A DNA stretch of 64,000 nucleotides, from contig NZ_MVHT01000014.1 in NCBI RefSeq assembly GCF_002086275.1, positions 21,481 to 85,480 of the forward strand, in the 5' to 3' direction. Below, piece by piece: positions 7,184 through 16,738 of this stretch (its first letter is position 1; every line of letters begins with the position of its first letter). The notes beneath the pieces are model-generated. The model had not been told where the DNA came from and made no database searches. It saw nothing but the letters and a program-made list of their open reading frames with translations. The stretch is from Mycobacterium intermedium. GTDB lineage: Bacteria > Actinomycetota > Actinomycetes > Mycobacteriales > Mycobacteriaceae. The position numbers were made by a program, and so were the translations under genes.

Positions 7184-10107
7184 GTACCACCTCTGAAGAC
7201 GTGCGAGCCGACGACGCTCGGACCGACGCCATTCCCGTCGCCAAACACGCGGCCCGGCCGTTGATTCCACGATTCATCCGCACCTTCGCCGTGCCCGTCA
7301 TCCTGGCCTGGATCGCGCTTATCGCTGTCCTGAACACGGTCGTCCCGCAATTGGACGAGGTCGGGAAGATGGTTTCGGTCTCGATGAGCCCGGACGACGC
7401 ACAATCGGTGATCGCGACGAAGCGCGTCGGCCAAGTTTTCCAGGAGTACTCGTCCAACAGTTCGGTCATGATCGTGCTGGAAGGCGAGAATCAACTGGGC
7501 GCCGAGGCCCACGCCTATTACGACCAGATCGTCAGAAAGCTCGAGGCAGACCCGGAACACGTTGAGCACGTTCAGGATTTCTGGAGCGATCCGCTTACCG
7601 GAGCCGGCGTGCAGAGTAACGACGGCAAGGCCGCCTACGTCCAGGTCTATCTCGTCGGCAACCTCGGTGAGACAAAAGCCAACGACTCGGTCGAGGCCGT
7701 CCAAGCCATCGTGGAAAGCGTCAAGGCACCCAACGGGGTCAAGGCTTATGTCACCGGACCTTCGGCGTTAGAGGCAGACCAACACATCGCCGGCGACCGC
7801 AGCCTCCAGGTGATCACGGCCGCGACCTTCGTCGTGATCATCGCGATGCTGCTGATGGTCTACCGCTCGATTGTCACGGTGCTGATCACGCTGGCGATGG
7901 TGGTCCTGGAGTTGGCCGCCGCCCGGGGTGGTGTCGCGTTCTTGGGATACCACCGGATCATTGGGCTCTCTACGTTCGCGTGCAACCTGCTGGTCACCTT
8001 GGCGATCGCCGCCGCCACCGACTACGCAATCTTCCTGATCGGCCGATACCAGGAAGCCAGGGCCGTCGGCGAATCGCGAGAAGACGCGTACTACACCATG
8101 TTCCACGGCACGGCCCACGTGGTGCTCGGATCCGGCATGACCATCGCCGGCGCCACCTTCTGCCTGCACTTCACCAACCTGCCGTACTTCCAGACGCTGG
8201 GCATCCCGCTCGCCATCGGCATGGTGATCGTGGTTTTCGCGGCGCTGACGCTGGGTCCTGCGGTCATTTCGGTGGCATCGCGTTTCCGCCAGATCCTCGA
8301 GCCCAAGCGGGCCCAGCGGATTCGCGGCTGGCGCAAGGTCGGCGCAGTGGTCGTGCGGTGGCCGGGACCGGTGCTGGTCCTGACGATCGGCATCGTGCTG
8401 GTCGGCCTGCTCACCCTGCCCGGCTACCGGACCAACTACAACGACCGCAACTACCTGCCCGCGGATCTACCGGCCAATGCCGGCTACGCGGCAGCGGATC
8501 GGCACTTCTCGAAGGCACGCATGAACCCCGAGTTGCTGATGATCGAAAGTGACCACGATCTGCGCAATTCCGCTGACTTCCTGGTCATCGACAAGATAGC
8601 CAAGTCGATCTTCCGGGTGCCCGGCATCAGCCGCGTTCAGGCCATCACCCGACCGCAGGGCACGCCGATCGAGCACACCTCGATCCCCTTCCAGATCAGC
8701 ATGCAAGGCGTCAGCCAACAGATGACGCAGAAGTACCAGGAAGACCAGATCGCGGACATGCTGCGTCAGTCCGAGGAAATGCAGACGACCATCGACAGCA
8801 TGATCGAGATGCAGGACATCACGGCGCAGATGACCAACGACATGCACATCATGGTCGGCAAGATGCACGCGATGACGATGGACGTCGCCGAATTGCGCAA
8901 CCACATGGCCGATTTCGAAGACTTCTTCCGTCCCATCCGGGCCTACTTCTACTGGGAGAAGCACTGCTTCGACATCCCGGTGTGCTGGTCATTGCGATCG
9001 GTCTTCGACGCGCTCGACGGCGTCGACATCATGACCGACGACATCGAGAGCCTGATGCCCGTGATGGATCATCTCGACACGCTGATGCCGCGGCTGAATG
9101 CGCTGATGCCGCAGATGATCCAGAACATGAAGAACATGAAAACCATGATGCTGACCATGTATTCGACCCAGAAGGGTCTGCTGGAACAGCAACAGCGGGC
9201 GCAGCAAGACTCGGCCGCCATGGGTAAGGCGTTCGACGCATCCAAGAACGACGACTCGTTCTACCTGCCACCGGAGACGTTCGACAACCCCGAGTTCAAG
9301 CGGGGCATGAAGAACTTCATCTCCCCCGACGGTCACGCCGTACGCTTCATCATCAGCCACGACGGCGATCCGATGACGCCGGAAGGCATTTCGCACATTG
9401 CCGCGATCAAGAAGGCCGCCTATGAGGCCCTGAAGGGCACGCCGATGGAGGGCTCGAACATCTACCTCGGCGGCACCGCGGCGACCTTCAAGGACATGCA
9501 GGAGGGCAGCAACTACGACCTTCTGATCGCCGGAATCGCTTCCATGTGCTTGATCTTCATCATCATGCTGATCATCACGCGAAGCGTTGTGGCGTCGGCG
9601 GTCATCGTGGGCACCGTGTTGATTTCCCTGGGTGCATCTTTCGGGCTTTCGGTGCTCATCTGGCAGCACCTCATCGGCATCGAACTGCACTGGATGGTCC
9701 TGGCGATGTCGGTCATCATCCTGCTTGCCGTGGGCGCCGACTACAACCTGCTCCTGGTGTCCCGATTCAAGGAAGAGATCCACGCTGGCCTGAACACCGG
9801 CATCATCCGCTCGATGGGCGGCACCGGTTCGGTGGTCACGTCGGCCGGCCTGGTCTTCGCGTTCACGATGATGACGATGGCGGTGAGCAAGTTGATCGTC
9901 ATCGGCCAGGTCGGCACCACCATCGGCCTCGGTCTGCTGTTGGACACGCTGATCGTCCGGTCGTTGATGACTCCATCCATCGCCGCGCTGCTGGGCAAGT
10001 GGTTCTGGTGGCCGCAACGGGTCCGTCAGCGTCCCGTCCCGTCGCCGTGGCCCAAGCCGAGCAAGCACTCGGCCGAGGATGCCGAATTGGTGGCAACTGC
10101 CAACTGA
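7180..10107 (+). CDS. MmpL-family RND transporter
   Basis: 975 residues from the ATG at 7180, which overlaps the mmpS stop; an earlier in-frame start at 7015 would lie wholly inside mmpS. Two MMPL halves are visible. Each has the proton-relay Asp-Tyr pair in its central helix: ATDYAIFL near residue 280 and GADYNLLL near residue 855. Between them is a Met-rich coiled-coil (many MxxM and QMxxxM repeats, about 510-690) with two Cys in HCFDIPVCW, as in the MmpL4/MmpL5 class whose coiled coil forms an extracytoplasmic extension. The length suits that class (about 960). The cargo cannot be read from sequence; MmpL4/5-type pumps export siderophores and drugs. Confidence 0.95.
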   Translation: MSTTSEDVRADDARTDAIPVAKHAARPLIPRFIRTFAVPVILAWIALIAVLNTVVPQLDEVGKMVSVSMSPDDAQSVIATKRVGQVFQEYSSNSSVMIVLEGENQLGAEAHAYYDQIVRKLEADPEHVEHVQDFWSDPLTGAGVQSNDGKAAYVQVYLVGNLGETKANDSVEAVQAIVESVKAPNGVKAYVTGPSALEADQHIAGDRSLQVITAATFVVIIAMLLMVYRSIVTVLITLAMVVLELAAARGGVAFLGYHRIIGLSTFACNLLVTLAIAAATDYAIFLIGRYQEARAVGESREDAYYTMFHGTAHVVLGSGMTIAGATFCLHFTNLPYFQTLGIPLAIGMVIVVFAALTLGPAVISVASRFRQILEPKRAQRIRGWRKVGAVVVRWPGPVLVLTIGIVLVGLLTLPGYRTNYNDRNYLPADLPANAGYAAADRHFSKARMNPELLMIESDHDLRNSADFLVIDKIAKSIFRVPGISRVQAITRPQGTPIEHTSIPFQISMQGVSQQMTQKYQEDQIADMLRQSEEMQTTIDSMIEMQDITAQMTNDMHIMVGKMHAMTMDVAELRNHMADFEDFFRPIRAYFYWEKHCFDIPVCWSLRSVFDALDGVDIMTDDIESLMPVMDHLDTLMPRLNALMPQMIQNMKNMKTMMLTMYSTQKGLLEQQQRAQQDSAAMGKAFDASKNDDSFYLPPETFDNPEFKRGMKNFISPDGHAVRFIISHDGDPMTPEGISHIAAIKKAAYEALKGTPMEGSNIYLGGTAATFKDMQEGSNYDLLIAGIASMCLIFIIMLIITRSVVASAVIVGTVLISLGASFGLSVLIWQHLIGIELHWMVLAMSVIILLAVGADYNLLLVSRFKEEIHAGLNTGIIRSMGGTGSVVTSAGLVFAFTMMTMAVSKLIVIGQVGTTIGLGLLLDTLIVRSLMTPSIAALLGKWFWWPQRVRQRPVPSPWPKPSKHSAEDAELVATAN

Positions 10108-10474
10108 GCCCAGCCGAACGGCGGACGGCGACCAGCTGCCGGAGGTCAGCCATCGGCCATCGGGTTAGGCGCCGCCGACGCTCCAACTCCCCCCAGCGCC
10201 CCTCCCCTAAAGCACGCGGGGCGTGCCTAGGCGGCGATCCATCGATCTCAGCGCGGCGTGTCGGGACGCGGCTGCACTGTTCTGTACCGTGAATCCGCAT
10301 GTCACGGGGCATACGTTCGGTCAAGCACGGTCGGTCGCGCATGTATCGCATACGTTTAAGTATAAGATGCTTGACTGTATAGGATACGTGTATGTAGCAT
10401 TCTTGTTACGTCCTCCGACAGCACTCAGAACCCCACATCGCCGGCAAACCAGCCCAACAGCATGCGAGAGACCG
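10108..10474. other. Intergenic region between mmpL and PucR-type regulator, with three ATACGT sites
   Basis: About 367 bases without a supportable gene. The left part is C-rich; the right part (10290-10410) is unusually AT-rich. GCATACGTT occurs at 10310-10318 and 10348-10356, and GGATACGTG at 10382-10390, spaced 38 and 34 nt apart. These could be operators of the downstream regulator. The long ORF that crosses this region from 10223 is merely the upstream open part of the regulator's frame. Confidence 0.5.
10212..10226 (+). terminator. Short GC hairpin after mmpL, possible terminator
   Basis: Arms GCACGC and GCGTGC with loop GGG, about 105 nt after the mmpL stop. There is no U-run, which is usual for mycobacterial hairpins, so the role is uncertain. 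Confidence 0.3.
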
Positions 10475-11770
10475 ATGAAGCTGCGTACCCGTACCGCACC
10501 CGCAACCGAATGGCCGCCCATGGTAGACAGCCAGCTGACACCGCGGATTCGTGAGCTGATCCGCCAGGGAGCGTGGATGGCTCTCAACCCCAGCCCGGAG
10601 TGGCTCGAAGAGCTCGACCAAGCCACCGTGGTCACGAATCCCACGATCATTGAGAACCCCGCTTTGGCCCAAGCGGTCAGTCTGTCCAACCGCACGACGC
10701 TGATCCACTTCGCGACCGCTCACCTGCGCGCTCCGGGCGCGCCAGTGACCCCCTACCTAGGACCCGAGCCGCTGCGCATGGCGCGGATCCTGGCGCGCCG
10801 CGATGTCGGAGTAACCGCCTTCGACATCTACCGCGTCGGCCAGAACCTTGCCTTGCAACGTTGGACGAATATCGTTTTCGAGCTCACCTCCGACCCGGAC
10901 GAGTTGCGTGAGCTTCTCACCGTGATGTCGCAATCGGCCAGCGATTTCGTCGACGCAACGCTCGTCGGAGTCAGCCGGCAGATGCAGCTGGAACACCACG
11001 AACTTGCCCAGAGCGTGCTGGTCGAACGCCGCAAGATCGTCGAACTCATCCTCGACGGCGACTCGATGCAGCACAGCCGCGCCGAAGCTCGCCTCGGATA
11101 TGCCCTCAGTGGGCGACACACCGCCGCCATCATCTGGTGCGACGAGCACGAGCACGACTACCACCTGCTGGACAGGGTGGCCGAGGAGCTCGGCCAAGTG
11201 GTCGGGAGTCCGCGCCCACTCACCGTGACGTCGGGCCCGGGTACTCGTTGGGTATGGATGAGGGACGCCGGCACCTTCGAAGCCGACAGGATCCGCGAGT
11301 TGCTCGAAAAGACGCCCACGCTGCGGATCGCCATCGGCAACGGTGCGCAGGGTACCGAAGGCTTCCGTCGCAGTCATTTTGATGCGCTCGCGACGCAGCA
11401 GATGATGGTGCGACTGCAGTCGCGACAGCGGGTTGCGTCGTTCGACGACGTCCACATGACCGCTCTGTTGACCCAAAGGCCCGATCGGTCAGACGATTTC
11501 ATCGACAGCACGCTGGGGGCTTTTGCTTCGGCGAGCGACGTCCTGCGCAACACCGTGTTGACTTATATCAACGAGCAGTGCAACGCGGCACGCGCTTCCC
11601 AGCAGCTCTACATTCATCGCAACACCTTGTTGAGCCGCCTGGACGCCGCACAACGCCTTCTGCCTCGGCCATTGGAGCACAACACCGTTCGCATCGCTGT
11701 CGCGCTCGAAGCACTGAAATGGCACGGGACGCGGGATCAGGAGTCGTCCAGCCAGAACCGTGTGTCGTAG
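10475..11770 (+). CDS. PucR/CdaR-type transcriptional regulator
   Basis: 431 residues from ATG 10475. The C-terminal 60 residues form the PucR-type helix-turn-helix with the signature LYIHRNTLLSRLDAAQ. The middle (about 190-330) matches the GGDEF-like regulatory domain of this class, and the N-terminus (about 30-180) is the variable sensory part found in the many mycobacterial PucR-like proteins. The ligand is unknown. It sits alone behind an AT-rich leader carrying three ATACGT motifs, and 200 nt before the glycosyltransferase operon, which it might control. Earlier in-frame starts exist back to 10223 but would put the motif-rich leader inside the protein. Confidence 0.85.
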   Translation: MKLRTRTAPATEWPPMVDSQLTPRIRELIRQGAWMALNPSPEWLEELDQATVVTNPTIIENPALAQAVSLSNRTTLIHFATAHLRAPGAPVTPYLGPEPLRMARILARRDVGVTAFDIYRVGQNLALQRWTNIVFELTSDPDELRELLTVMSQSASDFVDATLVGVSRQMQLEHHELAQSVLVERRKIVELILDGDSMQHSRAEARLGYALSGRHTAAIIWCDEHEHDYHLLDRVAEELGQVVGSPRPLTVTSGPGTRWVWMRDAGTFEADRIRELLEKTPTLRIAIGNGAQGTEGFRRSHFDALATQQMMVRLQSRQRVASFDDVHMTALLTQRPDRSDDFIDSTLGAFASASDVLRNTVLTYINEQCNAARASQQLYIHRNTLLSRLDAAQRLLPRPLEHNTVRIAVALEALKWHGTRDQESSSQNRVS

Positions 11771-11857
11771 CTAACCCTGCGACCGACTCGTCCTCAACGA
11801 CGATCCGTCGCCCAGTCGGCCCCTGCATTTGAGCACCCCACACCACGTTAGATATGG

Positions 11858-11871
11858 TGGACAGGTGTCCA
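11858..11871. promoter_or_regulatory. Dyad TGGACA-GG-TGTCCA upstream of glycosyltransferase operon
   Basis: Perfect 6-bp inverted repeat with a 2-nt centre, 100 nt before the glycosyltransferase start and next to AT-rich GTTAGATAT, a plausible -10 region. A possible operator; the protein that would bind it is unknown. Confidence 0.35.
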
Positions 11872-11971
11872 GTTTGCGATGGGGGCGGTAGCGGTGCGGG
11901 TAATCGCAGTGGAGTCAGGGGCGCCCCTCCGCAGCCATTTTGCCCTCGAATAAGGCTCGGAAGGGTTAAGT

Positions 11972-13240
11972 ATGCGAATTGCCTTACTGTCCTACCGCAG
12001 TAAGACCCATTGCGGCGGACAGGGCGTCTACGTGCGCCAGCTCAGCCGCGGACTGGTCGACCTAGGCCACGAGGTCGAGGTGTTCTCCGGCCAGCCCTAC
12101 CCGGAGCTGCTCGACCCGCGAGTCCGGTTGACCGAAGTTCCGAGCCTGGACCTATACCGAGAGCCCGACCCTTTTCGAGTTCCGTGGCCGAGTGAGATTC
12201 GCGACTCGATCGACCTGTTGGAACTCGGCACCATGTGGACCGCCGGATTCCCGGAACCGCGTACCTTCGCACTGCGGGCAGCCCGGGTCCTAGCAAACCG
12301 GGGTCGCGACTTCGACGTCGTTCACGACAACCAATGCCTGGGAACGGGCCTGCTCACCATTGCCGGCCGCGGCATGCCGGTGGTGGCCACCGTGCATCAT
12401 CCGATCACCCGGGACCGCGCCCTTGACATCGCCGCCGCGCCGTGGTGGCGGAAACCCCTGGTGCACAGGTGGTACGGCTTCTCCACAATGCAGAAGAAGG
12501 TGGCGCGCCAGATCCCTGACCTGCTGACCGTTTCGTCCTCATCGGCAGCCGACATCGTCACCGACTTCGGCGTTTCGCCTGACCAACTCCATGTCGTGCC
12601 CCTCGGGGTCAACACTGAGTTGTTCCAGCCCGGAGCCGCGCCCCGACAGCCCGGGCGGATCATCGCGATCGCCAGTGCCGACACGCCGCTCAAAGGCGTG
12701 AGCACCCTGCTTCACGCGATCGCCCGACTCCGCGTCAACCACGACATCGAGTTGAGGCTGGTGGCCAAGGTAGAACCCAACGGCCCCACCGAGAAACTCA
12801 TCGCCGAACTCGGCGTCTCCGACATCGTCCACATCTCCAGCGGGCTTTCCGATGCCGAACTAGCGGCATTGTTCGCCTCGGCCGAAGTGGCCTGCATTCC
12901 TTCGCTCTACGAAGGGTTTTCGCTTCCTGCGGTGGAGGCGATGGCGAGCGGCACCCCCATCGTGGCCAGTCGGGTGGGCGCGCTGCCCGAGGTCGTCGGC
13001 ACCGACGGCGCTTGCGCCGAGTTGGTTCCTCCAGCGGACGTCGCCGCCCTGACCCACGCGCTCGGCGACCTACTCGATTCGCCGGAAAAGCGGCGCAGAT
13101 TGGGCAGCGCGGGCAGAACCCGTGCCGTGAACGTCTTCAGTTGGGACGCCGTGGCGGCCCAGACCGTGCAAGTGTACGAACGGGCTATCGCCCGCAAGTC
13201 CACCACCGGCCGGGGAGCCGAGGGGAAAGCCCAATGCTGA
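11972..13240 (+). CDS. Family 4 glycosyltransferase (GT-B fold)
   Basis: 422 residues. The N-terminal acceptor domain starts MRIALLSYRSKTHCGGQGVYV, with the Gly-rich loop GGQGVY. The C-terminal nucleotide-sugar domain carries the GT4 motif SLYEGFSLPAVEAMASG with both Glu residues (about 320-335). ATG is preceded by GGAAGGG at 8 nt. It overlaps the following methyltransferase (13234) by 7 nt, so the two are coupled. The sugar and acceptor are not predictable. No membrane segment is seen, so it is probably cytoplasmic or peripheral. First gene of a three-gene operon with a prenyltransferase-like protein. Confidence 0.9.
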   Translation: MRIALLSYRSKTHCGGQGVYVRQLSRGLVDLGHEVEVFSGQPYPELLDPRVRLTEVPSLDLYREPDPFRVPWPSEIRDSIDLLELGTMWTAGFPEPRTFALRAARVLANRGRDFDVVHDNQCLGTGLLTIAGRGMPVVATVHHPITRDRALDIAAAPWWRKPLVHRWYGFSTMQKKVARQIPDLLTVSSSSAADIVTDFGVSPDQLHVVPLGVNTELFQPGAAPRQPGRIIAIASADTPLKGVSTLLHAIARLRVNHDIELRLVAKVEPNGPTEKLIAELGVSDIVHISSGLSDAELAALFASAEVACIPSLYEGFSLPAVEAMASGTPIVASRVGALPEVVGTDGACAELVPPADVAALTHALGDLLDSPEKRRRLGSAGRTRAVNVFSWDAVAAQTVQVYERAIARKSTTGRGAEGKAQC

Positions 13241-13992
13241 CAGTCGATTTCGACCGACTGGGCATCGGCCCGTCCACCACCGTCATCGACGTGGGTTGCG
13301 GGGCCGGCCGGCATGCGTTCGAGGCATACCGGCGCGGCGCCGACGTCATCGCCTTCGACCACGACGCCGACGAAATACGCTCGGTGGACACGATGCTCAA
13401 GGCCATGGCCGAGGCGGGCGAAGCACCCAAGACTGCGTCCGCCAAGGCGGTCGTCGGTGACGCGCTGCACCTGCCGTATCCAGATGAGACGTTCGACTGT
13501 GTCATCGCCTCGGAAATTCTGGAACACATCCCGCAGGACGACGCCGCGATCGCCGAACTGATCAGAGTACTCAAAGTTGGCGGCACCCTCGCGGTCAGCG
13601 TCCCGCGTTGGCTGCCCGAGCGGGTGTGCTGGCTACTGTCCGATGAATACCACAGCAACGAAGGTGGCCACGTACGCATCTACCGCGCCAATGAGTTGCG
13701 GGACAAGATCACCCGCGGCGGGATGGAATTGACCCATTCACACCATGCCCACGCGCTGCATTCCCCGTTCTGGTGGTTGAAATGCGCTATCGGCGTTTCC
13801 AACACCGATCATTTCGCCGTGACGGCATATCACAAGCTCCTGGTATGGGATCTCATGCAACGCCCGAGGATCACGCGGATGGCGGAGTCGATGCTCAATC
13901 CGCTGGTCGGTAAGAGCGTGGCGATGTATTTCACCAAGCCGCAGACCGTAGAAAGCGAAGCGACGCAGGGGTATTCAGTTGCATCGGGTTAA
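13234..13992 (+). CDS. Class I SAM-dependent methyltransferase in the glycosyltransferase operon
   Basis: 252 residues from ATG 13234 (MLTVDFDRLGIG), chosen because motif I (VIDVGCGAGRHAFEA, about residues 17-31) then falls where expected; the frame is open 74 codons further upstream but inside the glycosyltransferase gene. Post-motif I acid FDHD, motif ASEILEHI and VLKVGGTLAVSVP follow, all standard for the Methyltransf_11 group. Seven nt overlap with the preceding gene and 14 nt with the next show tight coupling. The acceptor is unknown; a glycosylated lipid or polyketide-like product of the same operon is plausible. Confidence 0.87.
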   Translation: MLTVDFDRLGIGPSTTVIDVGCGAGRHAFEAYRRGADVIAFDHDADEIRSVDTMLKAMAEAGEAPKTASAKAVVGDALHLPYPDETFDCVIASEILEHIPQDDAAIAELIRVLKVGGTLAVSVPRWLPERVCWLLSDEYHSNEGGHVRIYRANELRDKITRGGMELTHSHHAHALHSPFWWLKCAIGVSNTDHFAVTAYHKLLVWDLMQRPRITRMAESMLNPLVGKSVAMYFTKPQTVESEATQGYSVASG

Positions 13993-15058
13993 CGCTCCGG
14001 TGGTTTCGGGAATACTGACTTCCGAACAAAGCCGACAGACCGCGCTGTCCATTGCCGCAACCCAGGAATCATCCGGCGCCATCCCGTGGTTCGAGGGCGG
14101 TCACACCGACCCGTGGGATCATGTCGAGTGCGCGATGGCGCTCACCGTCTGCGGGTTGCTGGAGCCCGCGCGGGCCGCGTTCGACTGGAGTCGGCGCACG
14201 CAGCGGGACGACGGTTCGTGGCCGATCCAGATCCGTTCGGGGACAATCGAAGACGGCAATAGCGACAGCAATTTCTGCGCCTACATTGCCACCGGCGTGT
14301 GGCACTACGTGTTGGTCACCGGTGACAAATCCTTCGGTGTGGCGATGTGGCCGACGGTGAAAAAAGCCATTGACTTCGTCATCGACCTGCAGGTCGGATA
14401 TGGCGAGATCTGTTGGGCCCGAAGTGCTGCCGGTCCACTTCCCGAAGCCTTGCTCACCGGGAACGCGAGTGTCTTCCACAGCATCCGGTGCGCACTTGCA
14501 CTGGCCGAACTGGTCCGGGAACCCCAGCCGGAGTGGGAATTCGCGTTGGGCCGCCTAGGCCATGCGATTACCGAGCACCCCGAAGTCTTCACCATCAAGG
14601 ACCGCTATTCGATGGACTGGTACTACCCCATTCTCGGTAGCGCGCTGCGCGGTCCGGCGGCCAGCGCGCGAATCAAGCAGCGCTGGAGCGACTTCGTGGT
14701 CGACGGCCTTGGCATTCGCTGTGTGGATGACCGGCCGTGGGTGACCGGCGCCGAAACCTGCGAGCTGGTGCTGGCGCTCGACGCCATCGGCTCGCGGACA
14801 GCTGCGCATGAACAATTTCGCGCGATGCAGCATCTGCGCGAGGACGACGGGTCCTATTGGACGGGTTTGGTTTTCGCCGACGGCAAGCGTTGGCCCGAGG
14901 AGCGGACGACCTGGACGGGTGCGGCCATGATCTTGGCGGCGGACGCGTTGTCGAACACCACACCTGGTGCCGGTATTTTTCGCGGCGACGGCCTGCCGAT
15001 GGGCCTGCAGACCGACTTCGATTGCGAGTGCATCGCGGCCGGCCCTCGCCGCCCCTAG
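13979..15058 (+). CDS. Prenyltransferase/squalene-cyclase-like alpha/alpha-toroid protein
   Basis: 359 residues from TTG 13979, preceded at 7 nt by AGGGG; a GTG at 14000 is an alternative. Repeated QxxDGSW-like segments (RRTQRDDGSWPI near 75, LREDDGSYWTG near 290) and helical pairs between them recall the prenyltransferase/squalene-oxidase repeat fold. There is no DXDD or DCTAE cyclase motif, so it may be a non-catalytic relative or a carbohydrate-active alpha/alpha-barrel enzyme. It overlaps the methyltransferase by 14 nt and ends 11 nt from the convergent methyltransferase at 15070. Its function is unknown. Confidence 0.7.
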   Translation: MHRVNAPVVSGILTSEQSRQTALSIAATQESSGAIPWFEGGHTDPWDHVECAMALTVCGLLEPARAAFDWSRRTQRDDGSWPIQIRSGTIEDGNSDSNFCAYIATGVWHYVLVTGDKSFGVAMWPTVKKAIDFVIDLQVGYGEICWARSAAGPLPEALLTGNASVFHSIRCALALAELVREPQPEWEFALGRLGHAITEHPEVFTIKDRYSMDWYYPILGSALRGPAASARIKQRWSDFVVDGLGIRCVDDRPWVTGAETCELVLALDAIGSRTAAHEQFRAMQHLREDDGSYWTGLVFADGKRWPEERTTWTGAAMILAADALSNTTPGAGIFRGDGLPMGLQTDFDCECIAAGPRRP

Positions 15059-15069
15059 GCGACAAACCC

Positions 15070-15747
<678 letters not shown>

Positions 15748-15788
15748 CTATCGGTCCCTAATCCGAGCCTCTCGAACAGCCGCGAATT

Positions 15789-16673
15789 CTAAGTGGGCCG
15801 CGCTATCACTAACGGCGTGTGCACCGAGTGCAGGACCGCGTTGCTGACCGAACCCAACAGCGCTCCCTTGACGTGGCCGCGACCGTGGCTGCCCACGACA
15901 ACCAGCTGAGCGGATTCGGATTCCTTGATCAGTCGTCGGGCCGGTCGATCGCGTACCACGCGTCGGTGCACCGTCACATCGGGATAGCGCTCCTGCCAGC
16001 CGGCGAGGCGTTCGGCCAGGACTTGCTCGGCTTCCTCGCTGAATGCAGACCAATCCAGATCTGCAAGTTCGCTGACGTCGATATCACTCCACGCATGTAC
16101 CGCCCTCAACTCGACACCGCGGCGCGCGGCTTCTTCGAAAGCTATCGCTGTCGCAAGCTCCGAAGCCGGTGAGCCGTCAATCCCCACCACGACGGGACCT
16201 TGCGCAGGAACGGGGTGCGCCGGATCTTCCTCACGGACCACCGCGACCGGGCATTTCGCGCGTCGGGCCAGCCCGGAACTGACGGAACCAAGCAAGCCGC
16301 GGGCCACCGCTCCCCGGCCACGGCTACCCACGACGACCATCTCCGCTCCTTCGGATATTTCGAGGAGTGCGGGTTGCGGTGGCGACCAGATCAATTGACC
16401 CTTTATTTCCACATGCCGGTCATTCGGTACGACTTCTTCGGCCAGCTGCTGCGCACGCTCGAGGACCTGGCGACCGTCTTCTTCCCGCCATACCGAGATG
16501 CCGGTGGGCATTGGCCCCGCGGGCCACATCGGGGTCAGGTTCACCGCGTGGACCAAGGTCAATGAGAGGGTCCGCAGCGCGGCGTCTCTCGCTGCCCAAT
16601 GCAGCGCCGCGTCCGATGCGGCGGATCCGTCGACTCCGACGACAATGCCGTAACGCTTCGCTGCGGTTGACAT
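15789..16673 (-). CDS. Universal stress protein, two tandem USP domains
   Basis: 294 residues with two USP folds (about 9-150 and 160-294). Each keeps the ATP-binding core: GVDGSAAS with VVVGSRGRGAVARGLLGSVS in the first, GIDGSPAS with VVVGSHGRGHVKGALLGSVS in the second. The length and layout match the DosR-regulon USPs of M. tuberculosis (Rv2005c, Rv2623, about 295 residues), which bind ATP and slow growth. A weak TANNNT box (TAGCAT, 16706-16711) lies 33 nt upstream, but I find no good DosR box before this gene. It lies downstream of the ATPase-hemerythrin gene (65 nt), same strand, possibly cotranscribed. Confidence 0.93.
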   Translation of the reverse strand: MSTAAKRYGIVVGVDGSAASDAALHWAARDAALRTLSLTLVHAVNLTPMWPAGPMPTGISVWREEDGRQVLERAQQLAEEVVPNDRHVEIKGQLIWSPPQPALLEISEGAEMVVVGSRGRGAVARGLLGSVSSGLARRAKCPVAVVREEDPAHPVPAQGPVVVGIDGSPASELATAIAFEEAARRGVELRAVHAWSDIDVSELADLDWSAFSEEAEQVLAERLAGWQERYPDVTVHRRVVRDRPARRLIKESESAQLVVVGSHGRGHVKGALLGSVSNAVLHSVHTPLVIARPT

Positions 16674-16738
16674 GTTTCTCTCCCTCGGCGACTCGCGGAG
16701 AACCCATGCTAGTCCCGGACCGCACGGATCTGGGGCTC

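Noticed and set aside
16674..16738. DosR box before the first USP
   Set aside because: CGGGACTAG matches one half-site only; the other half is absent.
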